NCBI GenBank assembly: GCA_015232395.1 | Contig: JADFZT010000052.1 | Coordinates: forward strand, 1,523 to 35,574 | Reading direction: 5' to 3' | DNA from: Magnetococcales bacterium | GTDB taxonomy: Bacteria > Pseudomonadota > Magnetococcia > Magnetococcales > JADFZT01 | Length of the DNA stretch: 34,052 nt | In this document: positions 1-7,863 of the stretch, piece by piece | Position numbering within the stretch: the first letter of the stretch is position 1 | Layout: each line of letters begins with the position of its first letter | The notes under the pieces: model-generated | What the model saw: only the letters and a program-made list of their open reading frames with translations | What the model was told of the DNA's origin: nothing | The model's database searches: none | Made by a program: the position numbers and the translations under genes

Positions 1-1
1 G

Positions 2-151
2 CAGTTTGGATTCCAGCGGGGAGCCTTTCCCATTGCCGAAAAGATCGGCGATCAAACCCTCTCCCTGCCCCTCTGGGTGGGGATGAATGAAGAGCACGTG
101 GCTTATGTGGCAGATACCGTCAAGAAAACTGTCGGGCCGTTGGTCTGCTGA
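2..151 (+). CDS. DegT/DnrJ/EryC1/StrS-family sugar aminotransferase, C-terminal fragment
   Basis: Only the last 49 codons are in the window; the gene begins upstream. The visible tail contains FPIAEKIGDQTLSLPLW followed by a helix ending KKTVGPLVC. This matches the C-terminal signature of PLP-dependent DegT/DnrJ/EryC1/StrS aminotransferases, where a 'P.AE......LSLP' segment precedes a helix of the type 'EEQ..YV...'. These enzymes transfer an amino group to keto-sugar nucleotides for surface polysaccharides. That fits the glycan-type operon converging from the right, but the catalytic lysine region is not visible and the substrate cannot be told. The reading frame ends in TGA. Confidence 0.72.
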   Translation, partial: QFGFQRGAFPIAEKIGDQTLSLPLWVGMNEEHVAYVADTVKKTVGPLVC

Positions 152-342
152 TACCTGTTTTGTTTCGAACCATACGCTGGCAGATTGAAAAATAAAGACA
201 AAATCAAATTTAAAACCTTGAAGAGGAAGAATCCCCCCCAACCATCATCCGGGTTGACAACCACCGTGCAACGATCCAGGATCCGGACCGGGGCAGGCCG
301 CCTGTCCATACCGACACCCAACCTCAAACAAGGTGACAGCAG

Positions 343-1350
343 ATGAAAAGAGTATTCGGCATTCTCTCGCTCCTGGCCTTCCTGGCGACAGGAGTTCCCT
401 CCGCCTGGGCAGCCAAAGGGATCGTAACCATGACCATCGAGCCGACGACCAGCGGCCAGATGGCAACCAGCCAGGTTTGGCTCCCCTACCCCATCTCCGG
501 CCCCTTCCAGAAAATCCACGACATCGACATTCAAGACAATGCGACGACATCCGCCGTATATGGCGATCCGGACAACGGTGCCACGCACCTCTACGCCGAA
601 TGGCGTGACCACACCCCCGGACAACGCCTGGTATTGCAATTCCTGGCTGATACCCGGGAGCGCCGCGTGGAAAAACTGGTGGACAAGGGACTGCCTGTGC
701 CGGCCGAGATTGAAAAATATCTTCAGCCAAACCACTGGCTGCCCACGGATGGTGCGGTGGGAAAAACCGCCGGGGAAATCGCCTCCGGCCGCAAGGGAAT
801 TTTGGAGAAGGCCCGCGCCGTCTACGACTGGGTGGTCGAAAACACCACCCGTGATCCCAACGTACGCGGATGCGGCCTGGGGATCGTCGAGGCAACCATG
901 AGCCAACGTAGCGGCAAGTGCGCCGACCTGAGTTCGGTCTATGTCGCCCTGGCTCGGGCCATCGGCGTGCCATCCCGTGAGGTGTTTGGTCTGCGCCTGG
1001 GCAAAAAGCCGGAGCAAGACATCACCGGCGGCTATCACTGCTGGGCAGAGTTCTACCTGCCCGGCACCGGCTGGGTGCCAGTGGACCCATCAGACGTCCG
1101 TAAAATTATGCTGGTGAACAAACTGACCCTGGAACAGGTCAAGGCTGAACGGGAATACTATTTTGGAGCCGTGGACGACGTGCGCATCACCCTGCGCCAT
1201 GGTGGCCGCGGTCTAACCCTGACCCCCCCGCAGAATGCCGGTCCGATCAACTATCTCATGTACCCCTACGCCGAAGTGAACGGCAAGGCACTGGACTATT
1301 TCGATCCTAAAACCTTCCGTTATACGGTCCACTTCAAGGCCGTCAACTGA
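343..1350 (+). CDS. secreted transglutaminase-like cysteine protease/hydrolase
   Basis: A 335-residue protein with a classic signal peptide (MKRVFGILSLLAFLATG, likely cleaved after AWA at about residue 23), so probably periplasmic. The central region holds a transglutaminase-like core: Cys193 in GKCADLSSVYVALARAIGVP, His232 in GGYHCWAEFYLP and Asp248 in GWVPVDPSD form the expected Cys-His-Asp triad. The N-terminal 120 residues look beta-rich and may be a binding domain. In this superfamily the fold serves as peptidase, amidase or cross-linker, so the substrate is open. A ribosome site AAGGTGA at 330-336 precedes the ATG. The gene follows an aminotransferase with a 191-base gap and converges on the glycosyltransferase operon; a hairpin at 1377-1416 closes it. 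Confidence 0.85.
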   Translation: MKRVFGILSLLAFLATGVPSAWAAKGIVTMTIEPTTSGQMATSQVWLPYPISGPFQKIHDIDIQDNATTSAVYGDPDNGATHLYAEWRDHTPGQRLVLQFLADTRERRVEKLVDKGLPVPAEIEKYLQPNHWLPTDGAVGKTAGEIASGRKGILEKARAVYDWVVENTTRDPNVRGCGLGIVEATMSQRSGKCADLSSVYVALARAIGVPSREVFGLRLGKKPEQDITGGYHCWAEFYLPGTGWVPVDPSDVRKIMLVNKLTLEQVKAEREYYFGAVDDVRITLRHGGRGLTLTPPQNAGPINYLMYPYAEVNGKALDYFDPKTFRYTVHFKAVN

Positions 1351-1376
1351 TCCCGAAAACCACCTGCAACCCCACC

Positions 1377-1416
1377 ATGACGGTGGCCCCCGCCATCTAT
1401 CGAGGGCCACCGTCAT
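1377..1416. terminator. 13-bp inverted repeat between convergent genes, probable bidirectional terminator
   Basis: ATGACGGTGGCCC (1377-1389) and GGGCCACCGTCAT (1404-1416) form a perfect 13-bp stem with a 14-base loop. It lies between two genes that converge here. A run of eight T starts 24 bases downstream on the plus strand (1441-1448), too far for a textbook intrinsic terminator, so the call rests on position and stem strength. Confidence 0.55.
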
Positions 1417-1474
1417 CTCTGTGCCCGGCATCCCCCCCTCTTTTTTTTAATCGTATAAAGTCAAAACCATTTGA

Positions 1475-2374
1475 TCACCTGAAATCCTTGAACAGAGGAA
1501 TCACCAACCTCAACACCTCATCCGAAAGAAAAAAAGGACTCGAAACCCGCTCTATCGATCCCCTCTCCCCTACCGGCGTCCTGCTCAACCGCCACCCCCA
1601 CTGCAACCAATTACCCGCAATATCCACCACCGTGCGAATCACCGTCCCAATCCGCGTCCCCTTCGCCTCCCCCTCACTCCTGGGAATAAAATTGATCGGC
1701 ACCTCAATAAAACGACTCCCACCATAATAGGAACGAATCAACATCTCCGGATTGACAAAAGGCGTCGTCCCCGACATCGGCAACCCCTGCACCGCCCGGG
1801 AACGATAAAAGGTGATGTTTTGAAAGTCGTGAAAGTTGGCCCCAAACAACATCCGCTGGGTATAATAATTGCCCAACGAAATCATCGCCTTCCACAAATT
1901 ATCCGAACGACCCCGAATGCGATAGATCGAACGAATCAACGGAATGTGACTCAAAATCCGCTCCGGCACCACCCGCACCCCCTGCACCACGTCATAATGG
2001 TTCAACAACTCCAAAAAAGTGCGCAGGTTGGTAATGTCATAAGACCAATCCACCGTCTGCCAAAAAAGATACTCCTTGCCCGCCGCCTGCACCGCCCTGC
2101 GACAGGAAAGCCCGACGTTTAAGTTTTTTTCGTTGTGAATCACCTTGAGCCTCGGCTCCCGCTTGGCCCAAGCATCCAAAATTTCCCCGGTACGGTCCGT
2201 AGAGCCGTCATTGACAAAGACGATCTCAAACTCCTCCACCGTCTCCTCCAAAAGCGCAATGGCCCGAGTGAGAAAACCATCCACCAACGCCTCTTCGTTC
2301 AATCCCCAAGAGAGAAGCGAAACGGAACGGTTGAACTTGGCACGCTCAAATGTCGGCCTGGCCAGATCGCTCAT
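1475..2374 (-). CDS. family-2 glycosyltransferase (polyprenyl-phosphate sugar transferase-like)
   Basis: A 299-residue GT-A fold protein without an obvious membrane segment. Near residues 14-60 are the GT2 opening strand (SVSLLSWGLNEE) and the nucleotide-sugar motif VFVNDGSTDRTGEIL. The usual 'DADLQ' metal site of dolichol-phosphate mannosyltransferase-like enzymes is replaced by QTVDWSYDI, so the acidic ligands would be the two Asp of DWSYD. It is the last gene of the seven-gene operon and overlaps the preceding membrane-protein gene by ATGA (2371-2374), suggesting translational coupling. GT2 enzymes of this type often charge a lipid carrier with a sugar, and the preceding gene is a flippase-like protein, so the two may act as a pair. 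Donor and acceptor cannot be deduced. Confidence 0.85.
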   Translation of the reverse strand: MSDLARPTFERAKFNRSVSLLSWGLNEEALVDGFLTRAIALLEETVEEFEIVFVNDGSTDRTGEILDAWAKREPRLKVIHNEKNLNVGLSCRRAVQAAGKEYLFWQTVDWSYDITNLRTFLELLNHYDVVQGVRVVPERILSHIPLIRSIYRIRGRSDNLWKAMISLGNYYTQRMLFGANFHDFQNITFYRSRAVQGLPMSGTTPFVNPEMLIRSYYGGSRFIEVPINFIPRSEGEAKGTRIGTVIRTVVDIAGNWLQWGWRLSRTPVGERGSIERVSSPFFLSDEVLRLVIPLFKDFR

Positions 2375-3456
2375 GAAGCCCCCCTCCCCCCTTCAGACAT
2401 CTTCCCGGTTTCCAAATGAGCATCCACCTCGTTGCGATAAATGAGATAAGCAAAAAAACCCGGCAACGCCGCCCCCAACGTCAAAATGCGATAAACAAAA
2501 AAGAGCGAACCATAGGCGATCATCGAAGGCATGGGCTCAATCCAACGACAGAGCTGATCAAAAGCCGCCTCCCCCACCCCAATCCCCCCCGGAGTCAGCG
2601 GAATGGTGTTGGCAATCAAAGTCCAGGCGGTAACAAAGGCATAATCCAGAAAAGCCAGCACCCCCCCCTCGGTAGAAAGCCCAATCAACACCACACTGGC
2701 AATCCCCAAAGCCTGGGACAATACCGAAAGCCCCAACGCCCCAAAAAGCAACGGAATCGCCCGACGATAGAGCTTCACCGCATCCGCCGCCCGACTCAAT
2801 ATCCGCTGAAGCAAACCATCAGGATTGGCCCAGACAAAACTCCGCAAGCGATCACTCTTCCACACCAACCAAAGCGTCAACAACCCCACCACTGGCCCCA
2901 CCACCAGCAAAAGCAAATTGATCATCGCCAAAATCCGCAACGGTGGATTGCCCATAATCGCCTCGGGATTGAGAAAAGCCGCCACCAACCCCAGCAACAA
3001 CAGCGCATAAAACCCAATCGCCCGATCCACCAGGACCGAAAGCGCCGCCCCCCCCCGATTGTGCTTGGTGGCCTGAATGGCATAAGCCACCCGCAAAGCA
3101 TCCCCCCCCAACAAGCCGCCCGGCAAAAAAAGACCGAAAAACATCCCGATAAAAGTGACCTGGATCGCCTTCATCCGGGAAAGGGGAATCTCCTGGGAAA
3201 CCAAAAGCAGGTGCCAGCGAAAACCCGCCAGCAAAAAGACCGTCATGGTCATCCCCACCACCCCAAAAACCAACCACGGCTCCAAAACCAGCTCCCCCAT
3301 CACCGCCAAATCCAAGCGATTTTGATGAAGCAAAAAGAGCAGCAACAGCACCGCAGAGAGGAGCTTGACCCAAAAAAGCCAACGCTTGCCCGGCTTCTTT
3401 TTCGGCTCGGAATTGGAATCGTGCCCCCCAACCATCTCCTTTCCCCCATCAGTCAT
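2371..3456 (-). CDS. UPF0104 / lysylphosphatidylglycerol-synthase transmembrane-type membrane protein
   Basis: A 361-residue multi-pass membrane protein. After a short charged N-terminus (residues 1-25) there are about eight hydrophobic helices. The family marks FLPGGLLGGDALR and LVDRAIGFYALLLLG, and later NTIPLTPGGIGVGEAAF, are typical of the LPG_synthase_TM/UPF0104 family, whose members sit in glycan and lipid pathways as putative flippases. The frame is open a further 111 codons upstream, but that stretch overlaps the WbqC gene and reads as low-quality Trp/Gly-rich sequence. I place the start at ATG 3454-3456, which follows a purine-rich GGGGAGGGG and overlaps the previous gene by 8 bases (ATGACTGA). 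It overlaps the next gene by ATGA. Confidence 0.85.
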   Translation of the reverse strand: MTDGGKEMVGGHDSNSEPKKKPGKRWLFWVKLLSAVLLLLFLLHQNRLDLAVMGELVLEPWLVFGVVGMTMTVFLLAGFRWHLLLVSQEIPLSRMKAIQVTFIGMFFGLFLPGGLLGGDALRVAYAIQATKHNRGGAALSVLVDRAIGFYALLLLGLVAAFLNPEAIMGNPPLRILAMINLLLLVVGPVVGLLTLWLVWKSDRLRSFVWANPDGLLQRILSRAADAVKLYRRAIPLLFGALGLSVLSQALGIASVVLIGLSTEGGVLAFLDYAFVTAWTLIANTIPLTPGGIGVGEAAFDQLCRWIEPMPSMIAYGSLFFVYRILTLGAALPGFFAYLIYRNEVDAHLETGKMSEGGRGAS

Positions 3457-4171
3457 GATTCCCCTCCCCGCCCCCCAAGGAAGCCCCCTTCCCAGCCAAC
3501 AGCGCCAAACTCTCCGGCCCCACGTTAAAAAGCAGATCCAGAGTCGAAAGATAGGGAACAAACCCCCCATGGAGCTGGGGATAGGTGGGGTGCTGATAAT
3601 TTTGCCACTCCACCCCAATCCCGGCCTCCGCAAAAAGATCCCCATCCAGATAATCCCGGGCGCTGTCCCCGGTGAGATAGGTATCGGCCCCAAAGTGCTG
3701 GCAAAGCGCCACCAACCGGCCACTTTGACCACCCCCAACACCCAGCTCGCTCGACCGATGAAGAGGCCGTTCAAGCCCCAGCCAGCCACACATCCTTTCG
3801 ATCAACGCCAAATCCAAATCCACCAGCCTCTGCCAAGGGTGTCGCAACACCTCCCCCAAGCCGGGCAGATAAAGATCCCGAAAGGGCGCCCGGGCGTAGA
3901 GTTGGGAGAGGGTGTTGAGCTGCTTTTTCCCCCAGGGGCGGCTGTTGTCGATGTCGATATCCATGATTCGCGGTTTGGCGAGACCCTTGTGACGCACCGG
4001 CACCGTCAGCCATACCGGACCTGAAGCTGACTTCACCCGGTTGCGGTTGCGCCAGCCGTTTTTGTCAAACTGCACATCGTCGTAAAAAACAAAATGGTCC
4101 GCCCGCTGCATCTGATCAAAAAATCCGAGCCAGGGGAGATAGCCCGGTTGCAGGACCGCCAGCGTGGTCAT
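3449..4171 (-). CDS. WbqC-like family protein
   Basis: A 240-residue soluble protein that opens with LAVLQPGYLPWLGFFDQM, then YDDVQFDKNGWRNRNRVK and VWLTVPV, the N-terminal signature of the WbqC-like family. The family is common in O-antigen and capsule loci, often beside DegT aminotransferases and acetyltransferases, and has been proposed to help acylate amino sugars; no activity follows from this sequence alone. A longer in-frame start exists 23 codons upstream, inside the acetyltransferase gene. I prefer ATG 4169-4171 because the conserved family start begins there and it forms an ATGA overlap with the upstream stop. Length agrees with the family. Confidence 0.85.
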   Translation of the reverse strand: MTTLAVLQPGYLPWLGFFDQMQRADHFVFYDDVQFDKNGWRNRNRVKSASGPVWLTVPVRHKGLAKPRIMDIDIDNSRPWGKKQLNTLSQLYARAPFRDLYLPGLGEVLRHPWQRLVDLDLALIERMCGWLGLERPLHRSSELGVGGGQSGRLVALCQHFGADTYLTGDSARDYLDGDLFAEAGIGVEWQNYQHPTYPQLHGGFVPYLSTLDLLFNVGPESLALLAGKGASLGGGEGNHD

Positions 4172-4782
4172 GACAGCCCCCCCTCCCGCCACTCCGCCGC
4201 CATCAAACCCAAAAGATGTACATTGTGATGGCTCCCCCAACGAAAGGCATGCTGGCGCAAAATCCCCTCATCCTGAAAACCCATCTTCCGATAGAGCGTC
4301 AGAGCCCGCTCGTTATAAGCCACCACCCGGATCCAGATTCGATTCAGCTCCAAGAGATCAAAGGCATAATCCACCATCAGCCCCAGCGCCTCTCTTCCCA
4401 GCCCCCGGCCCTGGCGGCTCTTCTCGCCGATGGTCAGCCCCAGCTGGGCGGTGCGGTCGTGGCGGTCGATATCACTGAGCTGGATAAAACCAACCAGCAC
4501 CCCATCGCTGAGATCCTCCACCCCCAACACCAACCGGTTGGACTCCCGCTCTTCCAAAATCCGCTGATACCACCGCTCCTCCTGCTCTCTGGAAACCGCC
4601 CCGGGATAGCCCAGGACGTTGTCCCGAATTTCCGGATCGTTGCGCCAGGGCAGGGAGCGATCCAGGTCGGTGATTTGAACCGGACGCAGGCAGACCCGCT
4701 GGCCGGTCAGATGTACGGGGGAGGCCAAGTCGGAAAGATCCCCGTCAGGAGCTGGAAAGCCCTCCCGGCTTGAATCACTCAT
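4168..4782 (-). CDS. GNAT-family N-acetyltransferase (RimJ/RimL type)
   Basis: A 204-residue protein with the Acetyltransf_3 layout. Residues 24-60 have LTGQRVCLRPVQITDLDRSL and WRNDPEIRDN. The acetyl-CoA pyrophosphate loop appears as RQGRGLGREAL, followed by the typical ELNRIWIRVVAYNERALTLY and YRKMGFQDEG ending. Within surface-glycan clusters such enzymes usually N-acetylate an amino sugar made by a DegT aminotransferase, and one such enzyme ends at the left edge of this window. It is coupled on both sides by ATGA overlaps (upstream with asnB, downstream with the WbqC gene). Protein-acetylating relatives cannot be excluded. Confidence 0.85.
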   Translation of the reverse strand: MSDSSREGFPAPDGDLSDLASPVHLTGQRVCLRPVQITDLDRSLPWRNDPEIRDNVLGYPGAVSREQEERWYQRILEERESNRLVLGVEDLSDGVLVGFIQLSDIDRHDRTAQLGLTIGEKSRQGRGLGREALGLMVDYAFDLLELNRIWIRVVAYNERALTLYRKMGFQDEGILRQHAFRWGSHHNVHLLGLMAAEWREGGLS

Positions 4783-6677
4783 GAAACGCCTCCCCGCCCC
4801 AAGCCATGAAAGCCACTGTGATTTTCAAAAAAACGGTTCCACCAGAGCTGAAACACCATCAAATTCCAGATCCGGTTTCCATGATTACCCCGCCCGGCAT
4901 AGTGATCGTCAATCAAGATCCCCACCCGCTCGGGCAGCAACAAGCCGTGCCTCTCCAGAGCGCCCGCCGACAGGGTCTCCCGCACAAACCCTTCCAGCTT
5001 TTGTAAAATCCATTCGTTGATGGGCATGATAAACCCCTCCTTGGGCCGATCCACCAGATCAGCTGGCAGGAGATCCTTCACCGCTTCCTTGAGGATATGC
5101 TTGACCCTGCCCCGTTTGATTTTCATCCCCCCCGGCAACTGCCAGGCATAAGCGATCATGCGGGGATCCAGAAAGGGGGGACGCACCTCCACGGAGTGGG
5201 CCATGGAGAGCCGGTCCACAAAGGGAAGCACCTGATCCGAAAGGATGGTCTTCGAATCGAGATAGAGCTTACGATTCAGAGGATCGGTGGTGTGGCTCTC
5301 ATGGAGGTATCGCGCCACCAGGGCTTCGGTGGAGACCCCCGCCACAGCAGCCCGCATCCGGGGGGTATAGAGATCCTGCTTCATCGCTTCATCGGCGATA
5401 TATTGCCCCATGCGCCCCGAAGCCTCCCCACCCCGATCAAGAATTGCTGCCAGCCACTCGGTTTGATCTTCAAAGGGAGCCAACCGCGCCAGATCTTCCT
5501 CGTCAAAATCCCCCATCCGCTGCCGGTGACGTTGCAGATAATCCAGCGGCTGGGCCAGACGGTGGGGAAGATAGCTGCCGAAGAGTTCATCCGCGCCATC
5601 CCCGGAGAGGGCCACCTTGACATGGCGGGCGATGGATTCGGTGACAAAATAGGTGGAGATCACCCCGGAAAAGGGTTCATCAAAAGCATCGATCACCGCT
5701 GGAATGGCATCGGTCAAATCCTGGCTGGTGATGGTGTGCTCGTGGTGGTGGGTACCATACATTTCAGACACTTGCCGGGCAAAGCGGCGGTCGGCATTCT
5801 TGTGGGGCAGCTCATCGCTGTAGGTGAGGGTAAAAGTCTCGATCGGTCTATCGTGCAAGCGGCTCATGAGGGCCACCACACTGGAGCTATCCAAACCACC
5901 GGAAAGGTAGGCCGCAAAGGGCACATCCGAGCGCATCTGCAAGCGGACGCTATCGGTCAAAATATCCCGGATGGTGGCCCCGGCACGCTCCTCATCGATC
6001 TGGTCGTCCTCCGCAAAAGCCCCCCTCCACCAACGCTCCCGGGTGATCTCCCCCCCTGCAAAAATCAAACACTCCCCCGGAGCCAGCTGCCCCATCCCCT
6101 TGAAGGCGGACCAGGGGGCGGGAATATTCTTGAAGCTGAAATAGTGGTGCAGGGCTGTCAGATCCGGCTCACGCTGAAATTTGGGATGGGCCAAAATCGC
6201 CTTCGGTTCGGAACCAAAGAGAAGCTCCCCATCCACCCGGGCAAAATAGAGGGGTTTGATCCCGGCATGATCCCGGATTAAAATCAGACGCTTGCGGGAT
6301 TGATCCCACAGGGCGATGGCAAACATGCCGTTGAGATGGTGGATGAATTCCAGCCCATGCTCTTCATAGAGGTGAACGATGGTTTCCGAATCGGCATGGT
6401 GGGAACGAAAGCGGTGGCCCCGGGCTTCCAGGGTGGTGCGGAGTTCGGGATGGTTGTAGATCTCGCCGTTGAAGACCGCCACGATGGAGCGATCCTCGTT
6501 GAAGACCGGCTGCTGACCGGAAGCCAGATCGATAATCGCCAACCGCCGCATGCCCAGGGCAATCCCCTCCCCCAGCCACATCCCCGCCTCATCCGGCCCC
6601 CGATGATGCAGGGTAGAGGTCATCCCTTCCAGGGTGCCCCCCTCCCCCGGCCCGGTAAATCCGCAAATACCGCACAT
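4779..6677 (-). CDS. asnB: asparagine synthetase B-type glutamine amidotransferase
   Basis: A 632-residue class II amidotransferase. The start is fixed by the catalytic cysteine: ATG at 6675-6677 gives MCGICGFTG, with Cys2 as nucleophile after Met removal, although the frame is open 45 codons further up. The glutaminase half shows HHRGPDEAGMW and NGEIYNH; the synthetase half has the ATP pyrophosphatase loop SGGLDSS (about 259-265) and SGDGADELFGSYLPHRLAQP. Its length is close to that of Bacillus-type AsnB. It could make asparagine, but AsnB-like proteins in polysaccharide loci (for example WbpS- or WbmI-type) amidate uronic acids. The operon context favours such a role, as an inference. No strong Shine-Dalgarno is seen in the 10-base gap upstream. 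Confidence 0.88.
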   Translation of the reverse strand: MCGICGFTGPGEGGTLEGMTSTLHHRGPDEAGMWLGEGIALGMRRLAIIDLASGQQPVFNEDRSIVAVFNGEIYNHPELRTTLEARGHRFRSHHADSETIVHLYEEHGLEFIHHLNGMFAIALWDQSRKRLILIRDHAGIKPLYFARVDGELLFGSEPKAILAHPKFQREPDLTALHHYFSFKNIPAPWSAFKGMGQLAPGECLIFAGGEITRERWWRGAFAEDDQIDEERAGATIRDILTDSVRLQMRSDVPFAAYLSGGLDSSSVVALMSRLHDRPIETFTLTYSDELPHKNADRRFARQVSEMYGTHHHEHTITSQDLTDAIPAVIDAFDEPFSGVISTYFVTESIARHVKVALSGDGADELFGSYLPHRLAQPLDYLQRHRQRMGDFDEEDLARLAPFEDQTEWLAAILDRGGEASGRMGQYIADEAMKQDLYTPRMRAAVAGVSTEALVARYLHESHTTDPLNRKLYLDSKTILSDQVLPFVDRLSMAHSVEVRPPFLDPRMIAYAWQLPGGMKIKRGRVKHILKEAVKDLLPADLVDRPKEGFIMPINEWILQKLEGFVRETLSAGALERHGLLLPERVGILIDDHYAGRGNHGNRIWNLMVFQLWWNRFFENHSGFHGLGRGGVS

Positions 6678-6687
6678 GAGCTGCCGA

Positions 6688-7863
6688 TCAGGAGCCGTCG
6701 GAGTGGGTTGGAGAGGAGGTGTGCGACGGAGAGAAAACCGCCCCCGGTGAGGAAGCGTCACCCTCTCCCGATACCCCCAGCTTTTTTTGGCGGCTCTCTT
6801 CCGCCTTGCCAATCACCTTCCAATAGTTGTGTTTCCAGCTGCGATAGCGCCAGTCGGGGCAGCTCGCACAGAGTTCAAGCTCCTTGCCCCGATTTTCCAG
6901 ATGAAGCGTCCGATAGTGTTCAAACCCCGCCCCATGCCAGATCCCGGCGATGGTATCGTCGTTGACGTTGCCCATGGAGGTTTTGGCGGCGATGTCAAAA
7001 CCGCACACCATGACGTTGCCCCGGGTATCGATGTTGAGGCGCTCGAACAAAAAGGGGCACGGGACGGTGTCGGTATCGATGTAGGGGGTATCGTCGGCAG
7101 AGCGATCACCATCCAGGGTGGTGTTTTCCCCCCAGGTGAGAAATTTCCGCTTGATGAAAGCATCGATACCGATCTCTTCCATCCAAAATTTTTCCGCCGC
7201 GTCCAGCACCACCCCCTTTTGATGCACCCCGGAAGCAACAATCCGGGAAACACCCCGGATCTCCTTGCGAATGGCCAGAAATCGCTTGACGTTGGTCACC
7301 AACGTGTCCCAATCGAGCCCCTTGCGCACCTCTTCGTAAACCGAAGCATCCGCCGCATCCACCGAAAATTCGATCATATCCACCCCGGCTGCCAGCAGCG
7401 CCCGGGAGTTCTCTTCATCAAAGAGGGAACCGTTGGTGATGAGGCCGATTTTGCAGCCTTGCGCCTTGGCGTAGAGAAACAGTTGCGTCGCCTGCTCGTG
7501 GAGCATGGGCTCCCCGCCACCGGAAATCCGCAGATAAGCCCCGTGGGGCCCCGCTTCGTCGGCGATTTTTTTAAACAGCGCCTCCCCCATGTAAGGGGCA
7601 TCCCGATAGCTTTGGCGAATGTTGGAGTTGGTATAGGGACAGTGGGGACATTTGGCGTTGCAGGGGTAGACCAGAGAGAGCACCAGCATCATGGGAAACG
7701 CCTGGGCTTCGGGGCGCAGGCCGTAATCGGACTGGGTGTGCTGAGGGGGCTGGTCAGGCTGGGGGGGCTGGTGTGGAGAGGCCTCTGACAGGTCGATCAT
7801 CCCCTCCTCCCGGGTCAACTCAAGAGGGGATAGGCTGGAGGGGGCCTCTGATGGGGGGCTCAT
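6688..7863 (-). CDS. radical SAM/SPASM-domain protein (second of pair)
   Basis: A 391-residue protein with the radical SAM cluster CNAKCPHC (Cys68, Cys72, Cys75), then YLRISGGGEPMLH and LITNGSL, the SAM-binding strands of the barrel. The C-terminal part has CPFLFERLNIDTRGNVMVCGFD and CASCPDW, the pattern of a SPASM domain carrying auxiliary iron-sulphur clusters. Both tails are Pro/Ser-rich and look disordered (residues 1-50 and after about 355). SPASM enzymes modify peptides, proteins or sugars such as aminoglycosides. Here it sits in a tight glycan-like operon, overlapping the first radical SAM gene by ATGA (7860-7863), so an unusual sugar or carrier modification is plausible but unproven. 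Confidence 0.85.
   Translation of the reverse strand: MSPPSEAPSSLSPLELTREEGMIDLSEASPHQPPQPDQPPQHTQSDYGLRPEAQAFPMMLVLSLVYPCNAKCPHCPYTNSNIRQSYRDAPYMGEALFKKIADEAGPHGAYLRISGGGEPMLHEQATQLFLYAKAQGCKIGLITNGSLFDEENSRALLAAGVDMIEFSVDAADASVYEEVRKGLDWDTLVTNVKRFLAIRKEIRGVSRIVASGVHQKGVVLDAAEKFWMEEIGIDAFIKRKFLTWGENTTLDGDRSADDTPYIDTDTVPCPFLFERLNIDTRGNVMVCGFDIAAKTSMGNVNDDTIAGIWHGAGFEHYRTLHLENRGKELELCASCPDWRYRSWKHNYWKVIGKAEESRQKKLGVSGEGDASSPGAVFSPSHTSSPTHSDGS

Noticed and set aside
254-282. Promoter with TTGACA at 254 for the transglutaminase-like gene
   Set aside because: No acceptable -10 box lies 15 to 19 bases downstream.
3457-3789. N-terminal extension of the UPF0104 membrane protein frame
   Set aside because: It lies wholly inside the WbqC gene in another frame, has Trp/Gly-rich composition and no family match; the start at 3456 has a ribosome site and the coupled overlap.
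6678-6812. Longer start of asnB
   Set aside because: The catalytic Cys must follow the initiator Met (MCGIC), which fixes the start at 6677.
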